DNA of 36,220 nucleotides, taken from assembly GCF_001045675.1 (NCBI RefSeq), contig NZ_LEKT01000027.1:1-36220 (forward strand), read 5' to 3'. Under the pieces are notes generated by a model. The model was not told the origin of the DNA and ran no database searches. It was given only the letters and a program-made list of their open reading frames with translations. Positions 1-8,603 of this stretch are shown here, piece after piece. The position numbers and the translations under genes are program-made. This DNA is from Megasphaera cerevisiae DSM 20462 (lineage in GTDB: Bacteria; Bacillota; Negativicutes; Veillonellales; Megasphaeraceae). The stretch's first letter is position 1, and each line of letters starts with the position of its first letter.

Positions 1-3000
1 CCCGTCATGGCAGCAGAAAGTCCAGTGGGGGGGGGGGGGCAATAATTGGGTAATAACACGGGATGTCGTCGTGGAGGCGGACAAGGCTAAAGAGGAAGCC
101 AAGATGGAAAGCCAGCAGACGATGATCATCACGGCGGCAGACATTGCCAAGAAGCAGGCGAAATCCGTAGAAGATATCATATTCAGCGAGACCGGCGTAT
201 CCCGGACAGTGGACGCCATGGGTCGTGTCACCGTATCCATTCGCGGCGCCGAACCTCGCCATACGCTCATCCTCATCGACGGACAGCCCGTCATGGGGGA
301 TTTTGCCAAGTACAGCGGCGCCGGCGATGAATTGCAGCGTCTGGGTACGGAAAACGTAGATCATATAGAGATCATCCAGGGAGCAGCGTCGGCCAAATAC
401 GGGTCTGACTCCATTGGCGGTGTCATCAACGTCATCACAAAGAAAGCGGCCAAGACGGCGGGTCTCCAGGTGAATGTGGAAGGCCAGAGAGCCAAGCAGG
501 ACGGCGATATCTTCCCCTATCAGAACTTCTTCCTGCGGGCGGACAGTGGTCAGATCGGGAAATTCCGGGCCGCCGTGTATGGCAGTAAGCGGGAGATCAT
601 GCCTGTATATAGCGTGAAAGAGTATGGTGATTCACTGAACGGAGGACAGGTACGCAATTCCCTGCGGTATTACGGCGATATCAAAAATATAGGCATGTCC
701 GGTTCGTATGAGATCAACGACCGTAATAAAATCGATTTTAACATGGATAAAACAAAAGAAGATATGGAGCGTAATATCAAACATTCTGACGCCGCGCCGC
801 AGACTCATTTCAAACGAGATCTGGATCGCAGTACCTATCGCATGACCTATACAGGCAATAACGGCGGCAGTACGGATTGGAAATTTGATGTGGATTATGC
901 CAAAATGAATGAAGACGACATTACCCTTACGACGTTATATGCCAATTCCAAATATCAGGGAAAAAATACCCTGGACTATGTCGATAATATCATGCATAAG
1001 CAATACAATATTAAGGCTTCAGCCAATACACAGATCAATGATTCCCATTTATTGACTTATGGTTTCGGCTATACGAAGGAAACCGGCGAAGGCAGCCGCA
1101 TCAAAAATGCGCCGGATACGAAGTCCCGCTATATTGATCCCTGGGCATACGATAAAAACCTGAAGGAAAATTGGCTTGTACAGGATGGGGCTAATCCCGT
1201 CGATATGGGGCCGTCATCCAATGTGCACGACTATGCCATGGCGTTCAATGACAAAGGGATTCCTTACTATGATCAGGATTACGAATATTACGGTGCAAAA
1301 AACGGACAGGGAAAGCCGGCGTTTACATATGATGATTACATTAAATACGGTGCATATGCCTATGGTGCGTCGTCCGATGTTATTGCCCGGCGGGATGAAT
1401 TTGCGGCACAGCTGAAGGCGCAGAATCCTAATCTTTCATTTACGGCTGCTGGTGTCCTTATTGATACATATTACAATGATTTTTGGAAAAAGCAGGCTGA
1501 ACAGACGGGTCTTAGTTATGTTTCCAGGTTTAACGGCAAAGAGTTTAAAGAAGAATACAATTTGCGGCAGAACCGCCAAACTATAGGCCGCGTGACATTG
1601 AAAAAGCAGAATTTTTATGTGCAGGATACGTGGCAGCTCAACCCCAATACGATTCTCTCTCCCATTGTCCGCATCGATCACAGCGACTTATTCGGTACCA
1701 ATGCTACCTTTAACATGGGATTAACTCATAACCTGGGAGGCAGGGTAAACCGGCGTTTCAAAGCGAATATCGGCACAGGTTATACGGAACCGGGCATGGG
1801 AGAATTGTATTATAACTGGGAAATGTATGCCGGCACGCCGGCCGGACATGTACCGGGACTAGGCGATGAAATCGGCCGCCTGGGCTATTACTGGGTCGGT
1901 AACCCCTATCTGAAACCGAAAAAATCAGTTAATTTTGATGTGGGAATAGAAGGGGAAACCGGTAAAACGTCGGCGCGGCTTAATGTATTCCACAATCGGA
2001 TTAAGGACTACATGAGCACCTATTTTACGGGAGAGATCATGGATTTCCATCCCGGCGCGTCTATTGTCAAATTTCTGGCGCCGCCGGATATGATTTACAG
2101 TTTTAAAAATATCGGCAAAGCTGAAATTACCGGTGTAGAAGCGCAGATTGAGCAAAAATTCGATGACCACTGGTCAGGGAAGCTGGGGTATACGTATCTC
2201 CATGCTATAAACAAGAGTGATCCCGATATGCCGGAACAGCTGCTCGATAAGCCGCAGCATAAAATTGATATTGGCATTACCTATGAAAACAAAGGCTGGC
2301 GGGCTTCTTTGTGGGGCGATTACTATATCCACATGCTTGACAGCAACAGCATTACCAACAACGGCAATTATATGGAATCTGGTGACAAGGAGGTGCATTA
2401 CTTCTATAAGGATAAAAGTGACTGGTCTTATCAGAAGAAAACCTTTGGACTGTGGAATCTCCTTATTCAGAAGGAGCTATCTAAGGATTCTACCGTATAT
2501 GTTGGCATTGATAACCTGTTTAATCACCGTGATGACGATCAGGCTTTTATGGAACGGGTCTATAAATTCGGTGTCAATTTAAAATTTGGTGCGGATGGAC
2601 AGGACAACGGACCGGCAGCGAAGACGGTGGGAAAAGCTAAGAAATCGATTCGTGCCAAGCTTCGTGATACGGATTGGTTCATTAAAGCCCCTTTTGACAC
2701 GGAAAAACAAGAGGGTGTCGAATTCATCGGTGATTACCGGGCCAGGTGGAATTCCTTTACCGGGAAAATCAAGCCGTCGGAAATGCGTGTCACGCCGACA
2801 GCTAGTGTCGGCACGGCCTATAAGAATGTTCTGGAAAAGTCTGAGCATGGTTTCGAACAGCGCCTTCATACGGGTATTGAAGCCCGTATCGGTGATAATA
2901 CCAATGTGATACTCCTTGGCAGCGCTTCCGGCATGAGCGGCGTCGATACGAAACATGACGTCAGTGATTCCAAGGGGTTGAACCACCAGCGAGTGGATAC

Positions 3001-3862
3001 GATTGACGTAACCCAGCATGCTGAAAAGTGGGATTTCTCCATTGGGCGATTGACGGAACCAATGGGAACGACGGGCTATTGGTTTGGCAAGGAATACGAC
3101 GGCGGCCGGGCCGTATGGACCAGCGGCAAGAATCAGGTGCGTCTGGGCTACGGCGACTTCGGCAGCAGTACTGGCATCAATGATTCTGCCTATACGCATG
3201 CTACGCGGCAATTGTTCATGCGGGCGCCGACTAAATATGAATGGCTGGGGTATGACAGCAGCAAGAACTATCCGTATGACGGCGTATTTAGTGATATGGT
3301 CGTCTCCAAGCCTGGCTTTGACGGATTATATCAAAAGCTGGCTGAAGCATCTACGCCAGAAGAACAGAAAAAGATCCTAAATCAGTATTTGGAAATTATC
3401 AAGAAGGATGCGCCAGATACCTATAATACCATAATAAATGAAACCCAACGGTTCTCTATTAATACCTTTGCCTGGAAAAAGATAACCGTTACAGATATGC
3501 AGGGGAATCCCGTAGGCACCTATTTGGCCATGGCTAGTTCCCAATCAAATCAAAGCGATAAAATTTCATTTGCTGATTTCTTTGATAAAGAGAAGCTCCA
3601 GAATGAAGCGGGAAAGATATGGGATAAGTTGTCTGGTTCTTTGGAAAAAAACGCAGACTATACATGGAAAGTATCTAATAATGAAAGCTTTCTTTTATCA
3701 CCTGGACAATACCACTTTAAAGAAGAATTTTTAGGATATGGTGAATATAAGGGCAGCCAGATTCTGCAACCTTTGATAACGCAACGGGGCATGGTTATTT
3801 CTACAGATAAGATCAATCAAGATGAGTTCAATTGGTTTGGCACAGGAGAGGATGCCCGGTAG
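1..3862 (+). CDS. TonB-dependent receptor fused to a porin-like barrel (5' partial, frameshifted at poly-G, ends at an in-frame TAG)
   Basis: Outer-membrane receptor of the TonB-dependent family, for energised uptake of a siderophore, haem, cobalamin or similar ligand; the ligand cannot be told. Counting from the GTG at 71, residues about 16-125 are a plug domain (VEDIIFSETGV, LILIDGQPV, IEIIQGAASAKYGSDSIGG, VINVITKK). A 22-strand-type barrel then runs to about residue 838, ending with VYVGIDNLFNH and FGVNLKFG, the usual receptor C-terminus. The chain continues into a second porin-like barrel (DWFIKAPF, WDFSIGRL, VRLGYGDFG) until TAG at 3860-3862. The GTG at 71 has no convincing ribosome site, and the frame is open back to base 2. 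In frame 1, bases 1-24 read PVMAAESP, like a signal-peptidase site, so the true start probably lies before the window and joins through the poly-G tract. Receptor identity is certain; the start is inferred. Confidence 0.9.
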   Translation, partial: PSWQQKVQWGGGGNNWVITRDVVVEADKAKEEAKMESQQTMIITAADIAKKQAKSVEDIIFSETGVSRTVDAMGRVTVSIRGAEPRHTLILIDGQPVMGDFAKYSGAGDELQRLGTENVDHIEIIQGAASAKYGSDSIGGVINVITKKAAKTAGLQVNVEGQRAKQDGDIFPYQNFFLRADSGQIGKFRAAVYGSKREIMPVYSVKEYGDSLNGGQVRNSLRYYGDIKNIGMSGSYEINDRNKIDFNMDKTKEDMERNIKHSDAAPQTHFKRDLDRSTYRMTYTGNNGGSTDWKFDVDYAKMNEDDITLTTLYANSKYQGKNTLDYVDNIMHKQYNIKASANTQINDSHLLTYGFGYTKETGEGSRIKNAPDTKSRYIDPWAYDKNLKENWLVQDGANPVDMGPSSNVHDYAMAFNDKGIPYYDQDYEYYGAKNGQGKPAFTYDDYIKYGAYAYGASSDVIARRDEFAAQLKAQNPNLSFTAAGVLIDTYYNDFWKKQAEQTGLSYVSRFNGKEFKEEYNLRQNRQTIGRVTLKKQNFYVQDTWQLNPNTILSPIVRIDHSDLFGTNATFNMGLTHNLGGRVNRRFKANIGTGYTEPGMGELYYNWEMYAGTPAGHVPGLGDEIGRLGYYWVGNPYLKPKKSVNFDVGIEGETGKTSARLNVFHNRIKDYMSTYFTGEIMDFHPGASIVKFLAPPDMIYSFKNIGKAEITGVEAQIEQKFDDHWSGKLGYTYLHAINKSDPDMPEQLLDKPQHKIDIGITYENKGWRASLWGDYYIHMLDSNSITNNGNYMESGDKEVHYFYKDKSDWSYQKKTFGLWNLLIQKELSKDSTVYVGIDNLFNHRDDDQAFMERVYKFGVNLKFGADGQDNGPAAKTVGKAKKSIRAKLRDTDWFIKAPFDTEKQEGVEFIGDYRARWNSFTGKIKPSEMRVTPTASVGTAYKNVLEKSEHGFEQRLHTGIEARIGDNTNVILLGSASGMSGVDTKHDVSDSKGLNHQRVDTIDVTQHAEKWDFSIGRLTEPMGTTGYWFGKEYDGGRAVWTSGKNQVRLGYGDFGSSTGINDSAYTHATRQLFMRAPTKYEWLGYDSSKNYPYDGVFSDMVVSKPGFDGLYQKLAEASTPEEQKKILNQYLEIIKKDAPDTYNTIINETQRFSINTFAWKKITVTDMQGNPVGTYLAMASSQSNQSDKISFADFFDKEKLQNEAGKIWDKLSGSLEKNADYTWKVSNNESFLLSPGQYHFKEEFLGYGEYKGSQILQPLITQRGMVISTDKINQDEFNWFGTGEDAR
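27..39 (+). repeat. poly-G tract, 13 Gs, candidate phase-variation switch
   Basis: Thirteen consecutive G residues lie between a signal-peptide-like tail (frame 1, PVMAAESPV) and the receptor frame (frame 2, NNWVITRDVVVEADK). With 13 Gs frame 1 meets TAA at 43-45. With 12 Gs, or 15, frame 1 would run straight into the receptor. With 14 Gs it would stop at the TAA at 51-53. Long G tracts inside coding sequence are known slipped-strand switches, for example in the neisserial haemoglobin receptor genes hmbR and hpuA. The tract and the frames are read directly; switching is inferred. Confidence 0.8.
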
Positions 3863-3889
3863 GAAGCAAGGGATAAGGCCTCTCAGTCT

Positions 3890-4780
3890 TTGTGGAATAA
3901 GGATTATTCTCTTAAAGGTTACCATTCCTGGAAACGTCTGACTGAGGAGTTTGCGGTAGGTATGGATGGACATACGACACACGGAGATATGGCGGCTACA
4001 TTATTTGAAGCTATAAAAATCATGGCGGGGTGGAGCCCGGAAGACGGAAGTGAAATGCAGCTGCATTTGTTGGAAGCTATGGGAATTCTTCTGCCGCAAT
4101 GGGGAACCGTCCTCGTCCAGGATCAGATCCCGCCTATTGACAAAGCAGTTTTCGCCCAAGCCAAGCACCAATTCGGCGACGACTTCGGCGTCCAGGCGTG
4201 GTATCTGCGGTCTGTCGGTGACGACACCCATTCCATCGCCTATGCCAACGGTGATCATAACGACGTGGCGTCCTTTGATCAGCTGGCCAACGTCATCGGT
4301 CTCGGCGCGACGTGGCGCATCGGCGACAACATTCGCCTGTCCTACGACTGGGGCCAGAATCGCACGGACTTCGGCCGCTTTATGAATGGCAATACAATCT
4401 ATCAGCATGAATCCGGTACGTCAGACTTCGACATCGCCGGCCGGTCCAACGGCGGTACGCCGCGGTTCTGGGTGGCCCGCATCGATATCGGCAAGGCGGA
4501 TACGGACAAACCGGGCAGCTGGAACGCTTTTGCGGATTACAAATATTTCCAGCACGGTTCTTTCTTCGGCGGCAATGGCACGGAAGGCGTGCCGGATCGC
4601 TACATGGACGGCATCAAGTCCTTTACCATCGGCGGCGGCTATGTCCCGGCCAAGGATTTTCTGCTCGAAGCCTTCTACACCTTCGGCGCCAAGGGTATCG
4701 GCAAGCGGGATACGCTCTACGGGCCGGAAACCTTTACGTTAGGCGATTATACGCGGGTGCAGGCTACGTTCAAATTTTAA
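3890..4780 (+). CDS. C-terminal part of the receptor/porin fusion, after the in-frame TAG
   Basis: This open stretch is in the same frame as the receptor. The nine codons between the TAG (3860-3862) and the TTG at 3890 contain no stop, so one nonsense codon separates the two parts. The product looks like the end of a porin-like beta-barrel: alternating aromatic strands (VQAWYLRSVGDD, IRLSYDWGQNR, NAFADYKYFQHGSFFGG, LLEAFYTFGAKG) and a C-terminal FKF, the phenylalanine end expected of a BAM-inserted barrel. No Shine-Dalgarno precedes TTG 3890 or a nearby ATG, so independent translation is unlikely, and alone it would lack a signal peptide. I read it as the tail of the same gene, either lost through a recent mutation (CAG to TAG would do it) or reached by readthrough. 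Its GC-rich codon use after about 4090 contrasts with the AT-rich stretch before. Confidence 0.7.
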   Translation: MWNKDYSLKGYHSWKRLTEEFAVGMDGHTTHGDMAATLFEAIKIMAGWSPEDGSEMQLHLLEAMGILLPQWGTVLVQDQIPPIDKAVFAQAKHQFGDDFGVQAWYLRSVGDDTHSIAYANGDHNDVASFDQLANVIGLGATWRIGDNIRLSYDWGQNRTDFGRFMNGNTIYQHESGTSDFDIAGRSNGGTPRFWVARIDIGKADTDKPGSWNAFADYKYFQHGSFFGGNGTEGVPDRYMDGIKSFTIGGGYVPAKDFLLEAFYTFGAKGIGKRDTLYGPETFTLGDYTRVQATFKF

Positions 4781-4820
4781 TGACGCCGGTATAACGCGGG
4801 GTACGTTTCTTTTATTCATA

Positions 4821-4878
4821 AAAAATCAGGACGGCATCGTTATGAGCTGGCGCTCACGACGATGCCGTCCTGATTTTT
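4821..4878. terminator. bidirectional terminator between the convergent receptor gene and guanine deaminase
   Basis: Bases 4821-4840 and 4859-4878 are perfect reverse complements (20 bp), with AAAAA at one end and TTTTT at the other. The loop has a further 5-bp stem (4843-4847 with 4852-4856). It sits between convergent genes and has a U-run in both transcripts, so it can end transcription from either side. Confidence 0.9.
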
Positions 4879-4958
4879 CATGCAAGCAGCGGGGATGTGC
4901 CGTAAGAGCAGTTCTGGCGTATCTCTGAGGCATATATCTTTAGTTCGTATGCACGGCG

Positions 4959-5420
4959 TTAGTAAATTGTCATATTTTTATCCGCATATTGCTGGAAAAT
5001 CTTGATTGCCTCGTCACGGTTCATCTGTGTCAGGATCATGACGGAGGTATCGGTACAGCCTGTTTCGATAAAATGATAGATAAAATCATCACGGAAACCG
5101 ATGGCGGCGGCATCTTTGGCACTGTTGCCATAATATACCGTTTTTATGTTGGCCCAGATGATAGCGGACAGGCACATGGGACATGGTTCGGCTGAGGTAT
5201 AGAGCTCGCAGCCTGTCAGGTCATAGGTTCCCAGCTGCCGGCAGGCGTCGCGGATGGCCTGTATTTCCCCGTGGCACGTAGGATCGTTGTTTTTGATGAC
5301 TTCATTGTGCCCGCGGCCTATGATGCGACCGTCCTTGACAATGACGGCACCAAAAGGACCGCCGTGACCGGTTTCCAGATTTTGTTCGGATTCTTTGATT
5401 GCTTCCTGCATGAAATTCAT
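4959..5420 (-). CDS. guaD: guanine deaminase-like cytidine deaminase-fold enzyme
   Basis: Small zinc-dependent deaminase of the cytidine deaminase fold, closest in style to Bacillus GuaD, which converts guanine to xanthine and ammonia in purine salvage. The 153 residues compare with about 156 in B. subtilis. Visible features are GGPFGAVIVKDG, the zinc histidine and catalytic glutamate in CHGEIQAIR (HGE where most relatives have HAE), and the zinc cysteines in EPCPMCLSAI. DDFIY and a C-terminal tyrosine, a hallmark of GuaD, are also present. The ATG at 5420 follows an AAGGTG-type ribosome site. It is the only convincing minus-strand gene, is monocistronic, and is divergent from the zinc-ribbon/polA group. 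A TadA-like tRNA adenosine deaminase is less likely because the C-terminal half matches GuaD. Confidence 0.85.
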   Translation of the reverse strand: MNFMQEAIKESEQNLETGHGGPFGAVIVKDGRIIGRGHNEVIKNNDPTCHGEIQAIRDACRQLGTYDLTGCELYTSAEPCPMCLSAIIWANIKTVYYGNSAKDAAAIGFRDDFIYHFIETGCTDTSVMILTQMNRDEAIKIFQQYADKNMTIY

Positions 5421-5451
5421 TCAGACACCTTCTTTCCTTCTATATGCTGTC

Positions 5452-5481
5452 ATTATAGCATGTTTTTCATACAGGCTTCCA
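5452..5481 (-). promoter_or_regulatory. promoter of guanine deaminase (extended -10)
   Basis: On the minus strand a perfect TATAAT (5457-5452) is preceded by TGC, forming an extended -10. The -35 (TGGAAG, about 5481-5476, spacer 18) is weak. It lies about 30 bases upstream of the ATG at 5420. Confidence 0.6.
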
Positions 5482-5524
5482 TGCCGTTTTAGGTTTATTA
5501 TAAAATGCCAAGAAATTTCCCCTC

Positions 5525-5553
5525 TTTTGGCGGCGGGCAATTTACGTTATAAT
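5525..5553 (+). promoter_or_regulatory. promoter of the zinc-ribbon/polA group
   Basis: A perfect TATAAT at 5548-5553 has a poor -35-like TTTTGG at 5525-5530 with a 17-base spacer. It is the best promoter in the divergent intergenic space and lies 55 bases before the ATG at 5608. Confidence 0.55.
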
Positions 5554-5607
5554 AGTACTGATAGATTGTTGACTAGTACTGCATCAGAAATTTTTAGGAG
5601 GACAACT

Positions 5608-6000
5608 ATGAAATGTCGTAATTGTGATAGAGAAGCCGTATATGATGACGGATTATGTGACGCGTGCCATCGCGCTGCCGAACAGGAACGGGCCAGAATC
5701 ATGTCGGATAGGGAACGGGATAGCTTTCGCGGTCAGACCATCGAGGAAGACGGGACGGTACGCGATGAAAAAAGTGTATATGAAGAGCAGTCGGCGCGGC
5801 AGCAGGCACAGTCGGGCGTCCATTTTTATACAGCCGGGTTATCCTGGCGGGTCAAGCTGGCGCTGGGATTTATTATTTTTTGTGTTTTGTCGATCATTGT
5901 CAGTGCGCTTGGCTTTTTGATTATGGCTATGCCGTATTTGCTGGGGGCTTTGGTGATTTATTTTGTGTATAATATTTTAAAAGCGCTTTTTCACCGCTAG
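5608..6000 (+). CDS. small zinc-ribbon membrane protein of unknown function
   Basis: 130-residue protein I cannot name. The N-terminus has a four-cysteine zinc ribbon (CRNC ... CDAC within residues 3-20). A charged Arg/Glu-rich linker follows, then from about residue 75 a hydrophobic region long enough for two membrane passes (LALGFIIFCVLSIIV and LLGALVIYFVYNIL), and a short basic tail. The zinc ribbon is therefore probably cytoplasmic with a membrane hairpin at the C-terminus. The ATG at 5608 follows AGGAGG at 5596-5601, which decides the start; upstream in-frame codons lack a ribosome site. It ends 15 bases before polA and is probably co-transcribed, but nothing links it to DNA repair by sequence. 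Confidence 0.75.
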   Translation: MKCRNCDREAVYDDGLCDACHRAAEQERARIMSDRERDSFRGQTIEEDGTVRDEKSVYEEQSARQQAQSGVHFYTAGLSWRVKLALGFIIFCVLSIIVSALGFLIMAMPYLLGALVIYFVYNILKALFHR

Positions 6001-6015
6001 TACCGGGAGGATTAT

Positions 6016-8595
6016 ATGAAAGAAAAATTAGTGATTATTGACGGCAGCAGTCTGTTGTATCGGGCATTTTACGCGATTCCTACACTGACGGATAGTCAGG
6101 GACGATATACAAACGCAGTTTATGGTTTTTTGAATATGCTGCTCAAGCTGTATGAACAGCTTAATCCGCAGTATGTTGCCGTTGCGTTTGATAAAGACAA
6201 GCATACGTTCCGCAATGATATATTTGATGGCTACAAGGCAACGCGCAAGCCTGCGCCGGATGAGCTGCGGCCGCAGTTTGCGCTGGTGCGGGAAGTGTTG
6301 TCCTGTCTGGGAATCCATATTCTGGAATTGGAAGGATATGAGGGCGATGATATTATCGGCACGATTGCCCGTCAGATGGAGACGGAGAACCTGGATATTT
6401 CCATCGTTACCGGCGACAGGGATGCCTTGCAGCTTGTTGACGATCACGTTACCGTGCATTTGACCAAAAAGGGCATTACCAACATGCTGGATGTTACCCC
6501 GTCTGTGATGCAGGAGGAGTACGGCTATACGCCGTCTCAGGTCATTGATATGAAGGCGCTCATGGGTGACACGGCAGATAATATTCCCGGCGTACCCGGC
6601 GTTGGTGAAAAGACAGCGTTTAAGCTGATTGACCAGTTCCAGAGCGTAGAGGGCGTGTATGAACATCTGGATGATGTGAAGGGCAAGAGGCTGAAGGAAA
6701 ATCTTACTGATAATAAGGATAAAGCCATGTTGTCCAAAAATTTGGCTACTATCCGCTGCGATGTGCCCATTGCCTATACCCTCAATATGTTTTTGCCGCA
6801 TCCCCGCGAGGAGGATGTGGCTGAGCTGTTTCGCAGTTTGGGCTTTAAAAACCTGCTGGAACGGTTTGCCGCGTTTGATCGATTTTCCTCTATTGAAGCG
6901 GCGGTACCGGTTCAGCCGCTGGTTCTGCTGACCACGGAGCAGCTGCCGCCGCCGTCTCTTGCGGGCCGGCTTACCGCTGCCGAAGCCGTATACGTTTCCG
7001 ATGTTCCGGCTCCCGCGCTGGAAACACTGAGCCTGGCTGTCGGGGAAGGTGTTCTTATCGTGCCGCCGGACCGGTACGGGGAGTATCTTACCGCCCTGAC
7101 AACAGCAGACCGGGTCATTACGACGGACGGCAAACGTCTTTCCAAGGTGGTTTCCGTATATACAGAGAAGCAGCTGCCTCTGGCTGATATTATTCTTGCG
7201 GCATATTTGCTTGATCCTACACGGACTGCGTATGGACTGGCATATTTGTCGGAAAAGTTTGCCGTGCCCCTGTCAGAAACGGCAGAGGACAGCGTACGCC
7301 GTATTGCCGGAGATGCCTGGTTTGCCTATACTGTATGGCCCAAGGCTGCGGCAGAGCTGGAAGAAGCAGGTCTGATGCGCCTGTATACGGATATCGAAAT
7401 CCCGCTGATCCACACGCTGGCGGCGATGGAGATGAATGGATTTACCGTTGATCGGGCGCTGCTGATGGACATGAGCCATGACTTGTCGCTGGAGGCAGAC
7501 CATCTTGAAGAGGAAATTTATGAGGATGCCGGAGAGACCTTTAACATCAATTCGACAAAGCAGCTGGGTGTGATTTTGTTTGAAAAAATGAATCTGCCAG
7601 TTATCAAAAAGACAAAAACGGGCTATTCGACGGACTCAGCCGTTTTAGAGGCCCTCATGGACAAACATCTCGTCATCGGAAAAATACTGCGCTTCAGGGC
7701 CCTTAAAAAGCTAATTTCCACCTATCTGGATGGATTGGAACCCCTCATTTCCCGGGAGACGGGCCGTATTTATACGACCTTTAATCAAATGGTGACGGCT
7801 ACAGGGCGTCTGAGCAGTTCGGATCCTAATCTGCAGAATATCCCTATCCGGACGGAACAGGGCCGGAAAATCCGGTCGTTGTTTGTGCCCGGAGAAGGCT
7901 ACGATTACATCCTTTCCGGCGATTATTCACAGATTGAGCTGCGTCTGCTGGCTCATCTATCCCAGGATCCGACAATGGTAGACGGTTTTTTAAAAAATCA
8001 GGATATTCACCGGCGCACCGCGTCGGAGGTGTTCGGCATTCCCTGGGAAGAGGTCACGCCGGAACAGCGGTCTCATGCCAAGGCCGTCAATTTTGGCATT
8101 ATTTACGGTATCAGCGATTTTGGTCTGGCCCGTAATATTTCCATATCACGCCAGCAGGCAAAGGAATATATCGAATCGTATTTCAAGCGATACAGCACGA
8201 TTCACGGATATATGGACCAGCTCGTGGCGGAGGCGCACCGCACCGGCGTGACAAAAACCATGTTCGGAAGGCTCCGCAATCTTCCGGAAATCAACAGTAC
8301 GAATTTTACGCGCCGTTCCTTTGCGGAACGGACGGCTATGAATACGCCGATCCAGGGCAGTGCCGCTGATATTATCAAGCTGGCGATGAATGCGGTGCAG
8401 TGTGAACTGGAGCAGCGCCGGCTCAAAAGCCATCTTCTTGTGCAGGTTCATGATGAATTGGTTCTGGAGATCCCGGCAGCGGAACGGGAGGAAGTAGAAA
8501 AAATATTGAAGGATAAAATGGAGCATATTGTAACACTTTCCGTACCCCTTATCGTCGATCTTCATTATGGAGCTAACTGGGAAGAGGCAAAATAG
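6016..8595 (+). CDS. polA: DNA polymerase I
   Basis: Repair and Okazaki-fragment-processing DNA polymerase of 859 residues (E. coli 928). The N-terminal 5'-3' exonuclease/flap domain spans about residues 1-290 (VIIDGSSLLYRAFYA, EGYEGDDIIGTIA, TGDRDALQLV, GDTADNIPGVPGVGEKTA). The middle domain (about 300-470) keeps the fold but has no DxE exonuclease motif and no final YxxxD motif, so proofreading is probably absent, as in Bacillus and Thermus enzymes. The polymerase domain has motif A DYSQIELR (D636), motif B RSHAKAVNFGIIYG and motif C VHDEL (D813, E814). ATG 6016 follows GGGAGG. It lies directly upstream of mutM, with coaE after, a common Firmicutes order. Confidence 0.98.
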   Translation: MKEKLVIIDGSSLLYRAFYAIPTLTDSQGRYTNAVYGFLNMLLKLYEQLNPQYVAVAFDKDKHTFRNDIFDGYKATRKPAPDELRPQFALVREVLSCLGIHILELEGYEGDDIIGTIARQMETENLDISIVTGDRDALQLVDDHVTVHLTKKGITNMLDVTPSVMQEEYGYTPSQVIDMKALMGDTADNIPGVPGVGEKTAFKLIDQFQSVEGVYEHLDDVKGKRLKENLTDNKDKAMLSKNLATIRCDVPIAYTLNMFLPHPREEDVAELFRSLGFKNLLERFAAFDRFSSIEAAVPVQPLVLLTTEQLPPPSLAGRLTAAEAVYVSDVPAPALETLSLAVGEGVLIVPPDRYGEYLTALTTADRVITTDGKRLSKVVSVYTEKQLPLADIILAAYLLDPTRTAYGLAYLSEKFAVPLSETAEDSVRRIAGDAWFAYTVWPKAAAELEEAGLMRLYTDIEIPLIHTLAAMEMNGFTVDRALLMDMSHDLSLEADHLEEEIYEDAGETFNINSTKQLGVILFEKMNLPVIKKTKTGYSTDSAVLEALMDKHLVIGKILRFRALKKLISTYLDGLEPLISRETGRIYTTFNQMVTATGRLSSSDPNLQNIPIRTEQGRKIRSLFVPGEGYDYILSGDYSQIELRLLAHLSQDPTMVDGFLKNQDIHRRTASEVFGIPWEEVTPEQRSHAKAVNFGIIYGISDFGLARNISISRQQAKEYIESYFKRYSTIHGYMDQLVAEAHRTGVTKTMFGRLRNLPEINSTNFTRRSFAERTAMNTPIQGSAADIIKLAMNAVQCELEQRRLKSHLLVQVHDELVLEIPAAEREEVEKILKDKMEHIVTLSVPLIVDLHYGANWEEAK

Positions 8596-8603
8596 GAGGA
8601 ATA

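Noticed and set aside
5-364. Minus-strand open frame opposite the receptor start
   Set aside because: It is a shadow of the receptor coding frame, contains a proline run from the poly-G tract, and has no ribosome site.
2579-3211. Long minus-strand open frame (210 codons) opposite the second barrel
   Set aside because: It lies wholly opposite good porin-like coding sequence and shows no domain or start signal.
6028-6801. Minus-strand open frame of 257 codons opposite polA
   Set aside because: polA exonuclease-domain motifs occupy the plus strand; the opposite frame has no recognisable protein features.
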